A stretch of DNA of 45,638 nt from Marinobacterium sp. (GTDB lineage: Bacteria; Pseudomonadota; Gammaproteobacteria; Pseudomonadales; Balneatricaceae): the NCBI GenBank assembly GCA_025800125.1, contig JAOXSF010000150.1:1-45638 (forward strand), read 5' to 3'. Within the stretch, counting starts at the first letter, position 1; every line of letters begins with the position of its first letter. This document shows, one piece after another, positions 36,134 through 45,143 of this stretch. The position numbers and the translations under genes are program-made. The notes under the pieces are model-generated. The model did not search any database and was not told where the DNA came from. It saw nothing but the letters and a program-made list of their open reading frames with translations.

Positions 36134-36144
36134 TGATATGCCCA

Positions 36145-36165
36145 AGGCAGGGTTCTACCCTGCCT
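36145..36165 (+). terminator. ftnA terminator
   Basis: AGGCAGGG pairs perfectly with CCCTGCCT around TTCTA, 12 bp after the stop. The following TGTATCTT is only moderately T-rich. Confidence 0.75.
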
Positions 36166-36203
36166 GTATCTTCAGCCCAGAACGAGTGAGAACTCATACA
36201 CTC

Positions 36204-36272
36204 CACTATCCACCAATCTCCGGTCACTATTCACCAGTTTCCGGTCACTATCTACTAGCCTCGGATCACTCT
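36204..36272. repeat. 21-bp tandem repeat, three copies plus partial
   Basis: Units start at 36204, 36225 and 36246, each beginning CACTAT and ending CCGGT or CGGAT. A partial fourth starts at 36267. On the minus strand one frame reads as SD-x-x-LV-D/N heptads. The array lies just past the stop of the DUF6482-like gene (minus strand). Confidence 0.85.
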
Positions 36273-36292
36273 CGGATATAGTATCTGAAGTC

Positions 36293-36598
36293 TCAGAACC
36301 GCAGGGGCATAGACTCCCGGTGATACTCAGCATAGCTTCCCATACAGGCTTCATCATGTGGGATCACCTGAATGAGATTCGCCCGGTGAACACCCACTTT
36401 TGTGCAAACATCATATGCCTGTGTAATACAACGACAGGTTATAACCTCCCCCTGGGCATTGCGTATCAACGCTCGCTTATTCTCCACTCCTTGCTCAAAC
36501 TCAACCTCAATGACCATGGGGCCACAACTGGACTCAATAAAATTAACGGCCTGAAGATGCGGCCCCTGCGCTAACATTCTGAATTCTGATACCCGCAT
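36293..36598 (-). CDS. DUF6482-like small protein
   Basis: The 101-residue cytoplasmic protein resembles the roughly 100-residue DUF6482 proteins of Pseudomonas and Halomonas. It has an N-terminal beta domain (QAVNFIESSCGPMVIEVEF), a middle part with ALIRNAQGEVITCRCITQAYDV, and a conserved-looking ending with ANLIQVIPHDEACMGSY. The function of the family is unknown. It is convergent with ftnA; the 21-bp repeat array and the ferritin terminator lie in between. Confidence 0.6.
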   Translation of the reverse strand: MRVSEFRMLAQGPHLQAVNFIESSCGPMVIEVEFEQGVENKRALIRNAQGEVITCRCITQAYDVCTKVGVHRANLIQVIPHDEACMGSYAEYHRESMPLRF

Positions 36599-36809
36599 AA
36601 CTCATCCTCCGCTGTCTGAATCTGCAAACAGATACGCAAATCATGCCCAACTGGCTCACCTGTCTATAACAATACCTGCTATATAAGCGTAGACGGTGAG
36701 GAATGATCGTTCACATAATTCTCCATCTGCAAGCGATCATGCAGCAGCAAAGTGGCAACAAGTTACATCCTGACAGCACCCACTTGAGATAAAGCAGAAA
36801 ACAGCAAAC

Positions 36810-36828
36810 AATAATGATAATCACAATC
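36810..36828 (+). promoter_or_regulatory. Fur box upstream of fagA-fumC
   Basis: The 19 bp AATAATGATAATCACAATC match the Fur consensus GATAATGATAATCATTATC at 16 of 19 positions by direct comparison. An inverted repeat AATGAT-N7-ATCATT (36813-36831) is centred nearby. It lies 44-62 bp before the fagA start, where it would block the promoter when iron is plentiful. Confidence 0.85.
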
Positions 36829-36871
36829 ATTAGTAATTTTTCCAAGAACAAAGCATATTCAGGAGTTAAGC

Positions 36872-37267
36872 ATGTTGACTGATGAGACCTGCCAGCTTCA
36901 GCTAAAACTGATTCAGCTTGCCAGCCACCTGAACGATCCACACAGCAGCATAGACCCGACAACGCTCATTAATACTTATCTGCAACATGCCCATAGATTA
37001 TCCAGCCTGCTGCATACTGATGCGCAAATTCAGTTACAAACACGGCTGTTTGAACAGTTAGCCAGTTGTGCCACTGACCCACTCACACCACAGCTACTCA
37101 GGCAGCTTTGCCTGGACAATATCAACCGTCCGTTATTGCAATTGCGCAATCTGAATCGTAACAACCCCAGCGGACAACAGAAATTAGCCCGAATGCTGTA
37201 CCGTTTTAATAACCTGTACATCTACAGCCAGGGACAACACCACCCTCAAACGGCAGGCGGTTCATAG
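36872..37267 (+). CDS. FagA-like protein (Fur-associated, upstream of fumC)
   Basis: The 131-residue protein is rich in Leu, Gln and Asn and is probably all-helical, without signal peptide or membrane segments. I assign it to the FagA type mainly from position: it sits between a strong Fur box and fumC, as fagA does in the Pseudomonas aeruginosa fagA-fumC-orfX-sodA operon. Sequence similarity to FagA could not be tested. Its role is unknown in any organism as far as I know. GGAG lies seven bases before the ATG. fumC starts 52 bp after its stop. Confidence 0.65.
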   Translation: MLTDETCQLQLKLIQLASHLNDPHSSIDPTTLINTYLQHAHRLSSLLHTDAQIQLQTRLFEQLASCATDPLTPQLLRQLCLDNINRPLLQLRNLNRNNPSGQQKLARMLYRFNNLYIYSQGQHHPQTAGGS

Positions 37268-37319
37268 CCTGACATATTTACCACGAACCTGATTCACAGC
37301 CACACAAGCAGGGAGATAA

Positions 37320-38705
37320 ATGATGACTTCTTACCGTATAGAACGCGACAGCATGGGCGAACTCCAAGTACCTGAAAATGCGCTCTACAGCGCACAAACA
37401 CAACGTGCAATTAATAACTTCCCTGTTAGTGGACGCACGATGCCCCGTTCCTTCATAGCCGCATTGGCACTGATCAAACAGGCAGCCGCTCAAACTAACC
37501 TGCAGCTGGGCCTGCTGGACCCAATTCGAGCAGAAGCAATAACACAAGCGGCAACAGAGGTAGCAGAAGGCAAACACGACGATCAATTCCTGGTGGATGT
37601 ATTCCAGACAGGCTCCGGCACCAGCTCTAATATGAATGCCAACGAAGTGATCGCTACACTAGCCAGCCGCCTGGCTGACACTGACGTTAGTCCTAATGAC
37701 CACGTTAACATGGGGCAAAGCTCCAACGATGTTATCCCGACAGCCCTGCACCTGAGTGCAGCGACAGAACTGGCAGAGGTACTGCTGCCCGCTTTAAACC
37801 ACCTGCAACAAGCGATTATCGACAAAATTGCCAGCGATGGACACCACGTAAAAACAGGCAGAACTCACCTGATGGACGCCATGCCGATCAAGCTGAGTCA
37901 ATCAATGTCAGGATGGCAGCAACAGATTTCCCATAGCATTGAGCGCCTGCAATCAGTACAACCCAGACTCCATCAACTGGCCCAGGGCGGCACAGCCGTT
38001 GGTACCGGCATCAACGCACACCCTGAATTTGCAGAAGCATTTGCACAGCGACTGAGCGAAGCGTCCGGTCTGGAGTTACAACCAGCAGATAATTTCTTTA
38101 CAGCACTGGCCACTCAGGACACAGCTGTTGAACTGTCAGGCCAGCTAAAAACAGTAGCCGTAGCACTCATGAAAATCGCGAATGACCTGCGCTGGATGAA
38201 CAGCGGCCCACTGGCAGGCCTGAGTGAAATTGAGCTGGAGGCTTTACAACCAGGCTCTTCTATCATGCCAGGTAAAGTAAACCCGGTTATACCCGAAGCA
38301 ACCATGATGGTTGCCGCACAAGTAATTGGCAACGACGCTGCAATCACAACCGGCGGTCAGCATGGCAACTTTGAACTGAATGTAATGCTACCAATGATTG
38401 CTGATAACCTACTACAAAGCGAAACACTTCTGGCCAATGTCAGCCGCCTGCTGGCTGATCGCGCTATTAGCAGCTTCAGCGTAAATACTGACCACATGCA
38501 GGCATCATTGTCACGCAACCCAATTCTGGTAACAGCATTGAATCCTATTATCGGTTACCTGAAAGCAGCTGAAATTGCCAAAAAAGCCTACGCAGAAGGT
38601 CGCCCGGTGATTGATGTGGCACAAGAGGAAACTGAACTGAGTCGCGAAGAATTGGCACGCCTGCTTGACCCTGCTCGCCTGACCGATGGAGGTATTGCCG
38701 ACTGA
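37320..38705 (+). CDS. fumC: Class II fumarate hydratase (iron-independent)
   Basis: FumC converts fumarate to malate without an iron-sulfur cluster and replaces the class I fumarases when iron is scarce or during oxidative stress. The 461-residue protein has YRIERDSMGELQVPE at the start, FQTGSGTSSNMNANEVI (about 94-110), SSNDVIPTALHL (about 135-146), GRTHLMDAMPIKL (about 180-192) and the family signature GSSIMPGKVNPV (about 312-323). The start is ATG 37320 or 37323; GGGAG suits the second. It should be co-transcribed with the fagA-like gene from the Fur-controlled promoter. In Pseudomonas sodA follows; here a TnpB scar begins within nine bp. Confidence 0.95.
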   Translation: MMTSYRIERDSMGELQVPENALYSAQTQRAINNFPVSGRTMPRSFIAALALIKQAAAQTNLQLGLLDPIRAEAITQAATEVAEGKHDDQFLVDVFQTGSGTSSNMNANEVIATLASRLADTDVSPNDHVNMGQSSNDVIPTALHLSAATELAEVLLPALNHLQQAIIDKIASDGHHVKTGRTHLMDAMPIKLSQSMSGWQQQISHSIERLQSVQPRLHQLAQGGTAVGTGINAHPEFAEAFAQRLSEASGLELQPADNFFTALATQDTAVELSGQLKTVAVALMKIANDLRWMNSGPLAGLSEIELEALQPGSSIMPGKVNPVIPEATMMVAAQVIGNDAAITTGGQHGNFELNVMLPMIADNLLQSETLLANVSRLLADRAISSFSVNTDHMQASLSRNPILVTALNPIIGYLKAAEIAKKAYAEGRPVIDVAQEETELSREELARLLDPARLTDGGIAD

Positions 38706-38713
38706 TTTACCGA

Positions 38714-39097
38714 TCAGGAGTGTAAATAGCGCACAAATTCACCCCAGCCAGCATCGGCAATCGCTTTGCTCAGCGAGGGGGTGCGGATCATGTTTTTCAC
38801 TTTCAGGGATTCGACACAGATCACCTGGTTCTCGTTAATCAATCTGCGGGACAACTTGTGCAGGTTGTCCTGTCGGCAATCGGAGATTTTAGCGTGAAGT
38901 TTCGCCACCTTCTGGTGGGCCCTGGCGCAGTTGGCCGAGCCGAACTTTTTCTTGCTCAGCCGACGTTGCGCCCTGGCCAATCTGGCGGCGTCTTTCGCGG
39001 TATGGCGGGGCTTGCCGACCCGTTCACTCTTGTCGGTGACAAGCAGGTCTTGCAGGCCCAGATCAATGCCGGTCATGTCAGGGGGGGGGCTGGCATA
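38714..39097 (-). pseudogene. tnpB: Double-truncated TnpB (IS200/IS605 family) remnant
   Basis: About 128 codons of TnpB remain. The fragment holds the first RuvC Asp in TGIDLGLQDLLVTDK, the basic region ARLARAQRRLSKKKFG and KVAKLHAKISDCRQDNLHKLS, the Glu motif in QVICVESLKVKNM and the block KAIADAGWGEF. It then stops with YLHS, before the zinc finger and the last catalytic Asp. Upstream the frame meets a stop at 39098-39100, just past a run of nine Gs (39081-39089), so the N-terminal half is also gone. No right-end hairpin is seen next to it. It cannot encode an active nuclease. It abuts fumC. Confidence 0.9.
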
Positions 39098-39177
39098 TTA
39101 GCAACTGCAAAGATTGCAATCCCTGGCTATATATTCAGAATCAGTATTTACCCCTATTCTGTACTTCTGGAGCCCCC

Positions 39178-40035
39178 ATGTCAGACTTTTTGCCAGAAAC
39201 CTCTGAGCACACCAGCCACCATTACAGCCACGCACTGAATGAAGCTCTGATTATCAATCGTATTCGGGAACACTATCCAGACGGGCCAGACCTGTATCAG
39301 CTGGCACCGATTGACCAGCTACATACCGGCGGCATTAAAGCCTCAGAAAAGCTGCTCGCTCACCTGTCACCGGGTTTGAAAGTACTGGACATCGGCGCAG
39401 GGCTGGGAGGAGTAATGCGCCTGATCATGGAGCGTTCAGGCTGTACGGTGACAGGGCTGGATCTGACTCATCCATTTAACCGCCTTAACCATCAACTGGG
39501 ACAAACGCGCCAGCCAGCAAACACCATGCGGGTAACAACAGCCGACGGTCAACACTTACCATTCGCAGACAAGAGTTTTGACTGCATCCTTTATCAACAT
39601 AGTCTGGTTAATATGCCTGACAAGGTACAAGCGCTACAGGAAGCACGCCGCGTATTAAATGCAGGCGGCCGGGTTATTCTGCATGAGCTGTTACAAGGCC
39701 CAAACTGGCATCAGCTCAACTATCCTGTCCCCTGGGCCAGCGCTGCCAGCAATTCACACCTGATGATTGAAAGCGAGTTACTGAACCTGCTGGCACAAGC
39801 AGGGTTCACAGATATTCAGTTTAATGACTGGAGCGATGAAGCACGCCAATGGCGACAACGCCAGAGCAAAAAGGAAAATGTACAACAGTCACAACAGAAA
39901 AAATCATCAATGCAGCCACCACTCTCACCCGCCCTGGTACTGGGCCCTGACTTTAGCCTGATGGGCCGCAACATCATGCAGGGCTTGCAGGATGATGCAG
40001 TTCGAGTTATAGAACTGAGCGCTAAATCACACTAA
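39178..40035 (+). CDS. Class I SAM-dependent methyltransferase
   Basis: The 285-residue protein has a methyltransferase-11-type core: motif I VLDIGAGLGGVMRLI (about 69-83), an acidic end of strand 2 in GLDLT (about 92-96), ADGQHLPFADKSFDCILYQHSLVNM (about 122-146) and RRVLNAGGRVILHE. The N-terminal part with YPDGPDLYQLAPIDQLHTGG resembles small-molecule N-methyltransferases such as sarcosine/dimethylglycine enzymes, but this is only a loose likeness. The Gln/Lys-rich stretch at about 218-240 is low complexity. It overlaps the convergent hrpB stop by four bp. Its promoter region borders the TnpB remnant. Confidence 0.82.
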   Translation: MSDFLPETSEHTSHHYSHALNEALIINRIREHYPDGPDLYQLAPIDQLHTGGIKASEKLLAHLSPGLKVLDIGAGLGGVMRLIMERSGCTVTGLDLTHPFNRLNHQLGQTRQPANTMRVTTADGQHLPFADKSFDCILYQHSLVNMPDKVQALQEARRVLNAGGRVILHELLQGPNWHQLNYPVPWASAASNSHLMIESELLNLLAQAGFTDIQFNDWSDEARQWRQRQSKKENVQQSQQKKSSMQPPLSPALVLGPDFSLMGRNIMQGLQDDAVRVIELSAKSH

Positions 40036-42473
40036 CGAATATCTATCACCCGGCTGGCTTTGCGATAACGAATTTTCCAGCCTTGCCAGCCAGGCAACTC
40101 CCAACGCGCCGGGTCTTTTTTACGGCTACCCGTCAGCCACTCCAGCGTCACCAGTCTTGCTGCAGGTGCATAATGAACAGCTAATACCAGATCACTGAGT
40201 TTTACCCGGCGTGGATATTTCTCATCAAAAGACGCCCTCTGCCAATCAGGCACACCCTCAAAACGTAAATCCTGTGCATCAATCAGCTCGAGGTCATCCG
40301 TACTTTCTACGCCCAACTGAAGCAGTCGCTGTCTTAACCACTGTCGTGCTGATGGAACAGGGCTTGCCACCGTTTCAGATAACCCCAATGACTGAAACAG
40401 TGCCCACGCCTGCAGATCCTCTTCTAACTGAGACCCGACACCGTTGTGACTGCAATCAGCATTGTGGTTACAATCAACAGAGCAACCAACATGTCGGTTA
40501 TCAGATTGCGACTCAAGTTTTCCTCGAAACAGGCGTCCCTGTAAAATTAACTGCGCCAGAGCGTCACAGAGTGCTTCTCCTCGAGGTTCTACCTGCTGTT
40601 TGAATAGCACCCGCCCAGCATAATGATGCTCACGATTCACGTATAACAGCTGGTCTTCCCAATATGGCTCACTATCGGCAACTTCACACAACCCCGAATC
40701 AACCAGCCAGGTAGCATTGACTGGCATCAGGCAGGTCGCCACGGTCAGTGTTTGCCGGGTACCTCGCTTGCCCGGCACACTGTGATCATCCAGTACTAAC
40801 GCAGCTATAGTATCCTCTGCCAGACGAGACTGTTCACCGATAATCACCTCCATCTCGCCATTTCCCATCGCATCAGGACGCTTGAGTCTGCGCACAAAAG
40901 CAAGCTGTGGCCAGGCTTGAAGCAACGCACGGGCAATACGCTCTGGCTGTGGTTTTGTTGTCTTATTCAGCGCCGGAAGCTCAAGCTGTTGACGCAACTG
41001 CTGTGCCATCTCTCGCGCTTCCTTGAGCTGTACAGAATCAACCTTCAACACACCTGGCACGGGCCCTCTGAGTAACTGAATCCGCGTCATCAGGTCACAG
41101 GGGTCAGGGCACCACTGTTGCAATGCTTTACGTCCCTGCTCATCGCTGGGCAAGCTGATACGGATTCCTCGACTAAGCACAGCACTAAGATCAACCAGCG
41201 CCTCCCGACTACTGCCATCAGGCATTGAGCTGATCAGATGAGCAAAAAAACTATCGACTGGCAGAGGAAAAATCTGCTGCCCATAGGCCGTCGCAATACC
41301 TGTATTATCAATTGCACGGATACTACGTAAACGCCTACATGCCTGATGCAATGCCTTTTCTGGCGGTGCTTCAAAAAACTCAAGCGACCCCACCGGCATA
41401 TCCGCACAGGCTGCCGCCAACACCATTTCACTAAGCGCCTCGCGACGAATCTGTCCTGGCGTTTGCACCTCCAAAGGCGCGTGTTCACCCCATAAACGCA
41501 AACAGAGTCCCGCTTGCACACGCCCTGCTCGTCCCTGACGCTGCATTGCGCTGGCTTTTGAAATCGGCATCAATGCCAGGACAGTGCGTCCATTGCGCTG
41601 TATCGTGCGACGCTCCAGCCCGCTATCAACAACCGCCGTAATCCCCGGCAAGGTCAACGATGTCTCAGCCACATTGGTTGCAAGAATAACCCGGCGCCGC
41701 TGGCCTGCCGACAACACCTCATGTTGCGTCTGTATATTAATACCGCCATGTAATTGCAATACCTGAATAGCCTGCCCCTTATTTTCTAGCGACTGCAATA
41801 CATGAATACAGCGATTAATTTCACCTCGCCCAGCAAGAAAAACCAATACATCACCGGGCGTTTCTGCCAGCGCTTGCAAAACTGCGGGCTTGACTCTTTT
41901 TTCCAGGTCCTGATGGGTTGGCATAAGATGCGGCTCAGAGGCCAGATAGGCTACTCGAACTGGAAAATTACGTCCCTCCGCCTCCAGTACTTGAGCCTCC
42001 AGATAACGAGCCAACGGCGCAGCTGCCAGCGTAGCCGAAGCCACAATCAGTCGATGTTTTCCATGCTTTTTCAGCATGGCCAGTAACAGATCAGTATCCC
42101 AGCGGCGCTCATGGAATTCATCAAGCATCACAGAGCGAAAACCTGCCAGACGATTTTCAGCCCACCAGCGCAATGCAATACCCGGTGTTACAAAAACAAC
42201 TTCCGTTTTACCGTCATAACACTGCTGCTGACGTACTGCATAACCCACTTTTTCACCCAGGGCCGAGCCACTTAACGAAGCCACATACTCAGCCAGAGCA
42301 AGACAAGCAACACGCCGCGGCTGTACCACCAGCACTGTACCCTGCTCTGCTGCCCAGAGCGGTAAGTAAGTAGACTTACCTGAACCAGTACTGGCAGCAA
42401 CCACCAGGTCATAATCAGACAACAATGAGCGAAATTGGCCAGCAATCTGCTGAACAGGTAACGCAGTGTGCAT
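40032..42473 (-). CDS. hrpB: ATP-dependent helicase HrpB
   Basis: This 813-residue DExH-box helicase has Walker A ASTGSGKST (about 27-35), the DEFH box in VMLDEFHERRWDTD (about 110-125) and SAT in VASATLA. Motif VI is in QRQGRAGRVQ (about 325-335), and the C-terminal HrpB domain ends in KKDPARWELPGW. The RNA substrate of HrpB is not well defined. The start at ATG 42473 is supported by AGGAG eight bases upstream; the frame extends to 42497. An insert at about residues 652-682 is rich in Cys, His and Asn (GCSVDCNHNADCSHNG), created partly by an in-frame 18-bp duplication. Confidence 0.95.
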   Translation of the reverse strand: MHTALPVQQIAGQFRSLLSDYDLVVAASTGSGKSTYLPLWAAEQGTVLVVQPRRVACLALAEYVASLSGSALGEKVGYAVRQQQCYDGKTEVVFVTPGIALRWWAENRLAGFRSVMLDEFHERRWDTDLLLAMLKKHGKHRLIVASATLAAAPLARYLEAQVLEAEGRNFPVRVAYLASEPHLMPTHQDLEKRVKPAVLQALAETPGDVLVFLAGRGEINRCIHVLQSLENKGQAIQVLQLHGGINIQTQHEVLSAGQRRRVILATNVAETSLTLPGITAVVDSGLERRTIQRNGRTVLALMPISKASAMQRQGRAGRVQAGLCLRLWGEHAPLEVQTPGQIRREALSEMVLAAACADMPVGSLEFFEAPPEKALHQACRRLRSIRAIDNTGIATAYGQQIFPLPVDSFFAHLISSMPDGSSREALVDLSAVLSRGIRISLPSDEQGRKALQQWCPDPCDLMTRIQLLRGPVPGVLKVDSVQLKEAREMAQQLRQQLELPALNKTTKPQPERIARALLQAWPQLAFVRRLKRPDAMGNGEMEVIIGEQSRLAEDTIAALVLDDHSVPGKRGTRQTLTVATCLMPVNATWLVDSGLCEVADSEPYWEDQLLYVNREHHYAGRVLFKQQVEPRGEALCDALAQLILQGRLFRGKLESQSDNRHVGCSVDCNHNADCSHNGVGSQLEEDLQAWALFQSLGLSETVASPVPSARQWLRQRLLQLGVESTDDLELIDAQDLRFEGVPDWQRASFDEKYPRRVKLSDLVLAVHYAPAARLVTLEWLTGSRKKDPARWELPGWQGWKIRYRKASRVIDIR
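40440..40475 (-). repeat. In-frame 18-bp duplication in hrpB
   Basis: Read on the minus strand, two 18-bp units encode DCNHNA and DCSHNG. They differ at five positions. They lie in the Cys/His-rich insert of HrpB. Confidence 0.75.
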
Positions 42474-42579
42474 CAAGATTCTCCTATGACTCATCACCCA
42501 GCTGGGCAGGCCAGGCTTTACGTGTATTGGTTACGATACAACGCGCGGAGAATAGCAGCTCCTGTCAGCGCTTTAAAAA

Positions 42580-42614
42580 CAAAAAACCGGTACAACCACA
42601 AGGGTTATACCGGT
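42580..42614 (-). terminator. Terminator downstream of the second chemoreceptor gene
   Basis: ACCGGTACAACC (42586-42597) pairs with GGTTATACCGGT (42603-42614) with one mismatch. On the minus strand it is followed by TTTTTGTTTTT. It separates the chemoreceptor gene from hrpB. Confidence 0.9.
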
Positions 42615-42649
42615 TATCATCAGAATAACTGCGCTTAAGCTAGCCAGGC

Positions 42650-44269
42650 TCAGCAGCGGAAATTACTCATCACACGATGTATATCAGAGGATAGATCCGA
42701 AACCTCCCGCGCTTCTGTAGCACTCAGGTCCGCACGTTGACTATTATCCTGTGACATTTCTGCAATAGAAATAATACCCGAAGCAATCTCTTCCGTCGCA
42801 GAGGTCTGCTCCTGCAACGCCAACGAAATATCATCAACTGCGTCCAGTACCTGATCTGCTGATTCACGAATCCCGGTAATAGCAGCACCTGCATCATTTG
42901 CCAGTGCAACACCTCGCTCTACTTCATTCACAGATTCCTGCATCGCTTCAACCGTGCTGGCAACATTCGCTTCAATTTCATGAATAATGCGTGAAATCTC
43001 TTCCGATGACTGTGCTGCACGGCCTGCAAGCTGTCGCACTTCATCAGCAACCACAGCAAACCCCCGCCCATGATCACCGGCACGGGCTGCCTCAATCGCC
43101 GCATTCAATGCCAGCAGATTCGTTTGCTCCGACACACTCTGAATAACACTGACAACCGATGAAATACGCTCCGTACTGTCACCCAACTCCTCTACAGATG
43201 AGGATACATTGCGTACCGCTTCCGACATGCGCTCCATGGAACTGGTCGCATTGAGAATAATTTCACTGCCCTGACGCGCTTGCTCACCTGCGCTACGGGA
43301 CATCTCACTGGCTGATTGAGCATTACGAAAGATACCACCAATATTATCGCGCATCTGTTCAATTGCAGCAGACATCGATGATGCAGCCTGGCTCTGCTCA
43401 CCAGAGCTTCCCGCAACCTGGTCAGCAGCGCCCGTCAATTCACCAGCGCTACCCGCCAGCCGACCGGCATTATCAGTCAATTGACGCACCATACTGCGCA
43501 GACTGTCCTGCATCGTCGACATAGCATCCAGCATGCTGTCTTTCTGCGCCTGCGGCAAGTTTCCGGTCAGATCACCCGCTGATATCTGCTGGGCAATCCT
43601 GACCGCGTCCTGCGGTTCACCACCAAGGTACGCAACCAGACTACGTCCAGTCAGCAACGAGGTCAGACTGGAGATTACTACCGCCAATACCACCAGCGCT
43701 ATATTGATGTAGATCGCCCTGTCAGCACTGGCCGAAACCTCTTCAAAAAGATCATCAGACAGACTGCCTTGCAATGCATTGAAGCTGTCAAACTGCTGCT
43801 TAACCTGTTGGTAGTTTTTCTCAACATTGTGCATATCACCCAGTGCGGAGGTAATATCAATATCCACCATAAAGATCGCGGCTTCTGTAGCTTTCTGATA
43901 AAGCTCCACTTTGTCAGTAATCAAGCGCAGCTGATCTTGCTCAATGGGCGTAAAAGAACTATCCGATAACCACTGTTGCAGCTGACCCTTAATACGCCCC
44001 AGATCACGGTCAACCCCCGCTTTCATTTCACCCTGACGAGCCACTTCAAACGAGTTATACCAGGAGACAAGGCGAAACATGTCCGTATGCACACGGGCCA
44101 TATCATCAGCCAGCTCCGCCCCCTTTCGTGCATGTTCAAAACGGACACTATTAATTTCGGTCAGGGCTTCACGCTGTTGCGATATAGCATTAAACGCCAC
44201 TAATCCACAGATAATAAGAAAGCCTGCCGCAACAATTGGGCCAAACAGTATTTTATGTATTGTTTTCAT
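42650..44269 (-). CDS. Methyl-accepting chemotaxis protein with helical-bundle sensor
   Basis: The 539-residue chemoreceptor has a first membrane helix (about 8-29) and a periplasmic all-helical domain of about 155 residues that fits the four-helix-bundle type. A second membrane helix lies at about 189-210, followed by a HAMP domain ([25 protein letters not shown]) and a signalling hairpin with tip [45 protein letters not shown] follows the tip. The ligand is unknown. It shares strand with the Cache-only gene 178 bp upstream, but a hairpin lies between them. Confidence 0.92.
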   Translation of the reverse strand: MKTIHKILFGPIVAAGFLIICGLVAFNAISQQREALTEINSVRFEHARKGAELADDMARVHTDMFRLVSWYNSFEVARQGEMKAGVDRDLGRIKGQLQQWLSDSSFTPIEQDQLRLITDKVELYQKATEAAIFMVDIDITSALGDMHNVEKNYQQVKQQFDSFNALQGSLSDDLFEEVSASADRAIYINIALVVLAVVISSLTSLLTGRSLVAYLGGEPQDAVRIAQQISAGDLTGNLPQAQKDSMLDAMSTMQDSLRSMVRQLTDNAGRLAGSAGELTGAADQVAGSSGEQSQAASSMSAAIEQMRDNIGGIFRNAQSASEMSRSAGEQARQGSEIILNATSSMERMSEAVRNVSSSVEELGDSTERISSVVSVIQSVSEQTNLLALNAAIEAARAGDHGRGFAVVADEVRQLAGRAAQSSEEISRIIHEIEANVASTVEAMQESVNEVERGVALANDAGAAITGIRESADQVLDAVDDISLALQEQTSATEEIASGIISIAEMSQDNSQRADLSATEAREVSDLSSDIHRVMSNFRC

Positions 44270-44412
44270 TATGACCGCACCACCTATCGTGCTTCCGACG
44301 AATACTCAGCATAGAAAATAGCAGCTGAAGCGCTGCCACACCGGAAGACGTGTCAACATAGACCACCGGGACTACAAACACCGGTTGAACAGTCTGTAAT
44401 ACAGATAGAATA

Positions 44413-44433
44413 AAGGCCGAAACGTCCGGCCTT
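44413..44433 (-). terminator. Terminator downstream of the Cache-only gene
   Basis: AAGGCCG (44413-44419) pairs with CGGCCTT (44427-44433). On the minus strand TTTATTCTAT follows. It lies 15 bp after the stop of the gene. Confidence 0.8.
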
Positions 44434-44447
44434 ATATGATGAAAAGA

Positions 44448-44921
44448 TCAGTTCTGTACGTATGCACCGGAACAGAAGTGCAGCTCACCCGCTGGTGCAG
44501 ATACTTTTTCACAGTAAGTTTTTTTCAGCTGAATTTTACGGCTTACCGGATTTTCCCAGTGGTACTCCTGCCACATGCTATCCGCGCTTTTCAACTGCTC
44601 GATCTGCTCTTTGACAATAAATTTGCCATTTGCATCACGCACGGAAGAGAGGTTACGGCCAATAAACTTTGGCTTAGGGGCAATGGCGTAGTAAACGCCT
44701 TTATCATCATGCACAAATACGTATAGATCTCGATCTACAAAGTCACCGCTGCGATCATTTAATGCAGCCATTGTTGCTTCCTGGCCATTGGCCTGGTAGT
44801 AAGTTACAGCCTTCTGCACCAGATCATGCGCTTCTTCTGGTGTACCAAATTGCCCCGAAGCCAGTGCCGATACAGAAAAGAGCATACCTGCAGCCATGGC
44901 CAGCTTAGATGCGTAACGCAT
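44448..44921 (-). CDS. Secreted single-Cache domain protein
   Basis: The 157-residue protein has a Sec signal peptide (cleavage likely after SALA, about residue 22). The rest is a single-Cache-2-type sensor fold: PEEAHDLVQKAVTYYQANG helix, then DLYVFVHDDKGVYYAIAPKPKFIGRN, DANGKFIVKE, YHWENPVSRKIQLKKTYCEKV and HFCSGAYV. Two cysteines near the C-terminus may form a disulfide. Unlike a chemoreceptor it has no membrane anchor or signalling domain, so it should be a free periplasmic binding protein. ATG 44921 was chosen because AGGGAG lies seven bases upstream. It lies next to a chemoreceptor gene. Confidence 0.85.
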   Translation of the reverse strand: MRYASKLAMAAGMLFSVSALASGQFGTPEEAHDLVQKAVTYYQANGQEATMAALNDRSGDFVDRDLYVFVHDDKGVYYAIAPKPKFIGRNLSSVRDANGKFIVKEQIEQLKSADSMWQEYHWENPVSRKIQLKKTYCEKVSAPAGELHFCSGAYVQN

Positions 44922-45143
44922 TATCAATCTCCCTGATAGTCCTTGCGTAGGGGCTGCCTCAAGCCTTGCAGTCTCTGCCAGTCCATCAGCAGGCTCCCTG
45001 GTTCATAATCCGGTTGAACGTCAGTTCAGCTATGGTGCAATAGTATAAGCAGTGGATGGCAGATTGTTAACGAAGAAAAATCCATGGTAATAATTACTGG
45101 TAGTTTTTTGATCTGGCACAGGTAAACCAGACCGGAGGGAAAA

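Noticed and set aside
38858-39238. 126-codon plus-strand frame across the TnpB remnant
   Set aside because: It is antisense to clear TnpB sequence and overlaps the methyltransferase start.
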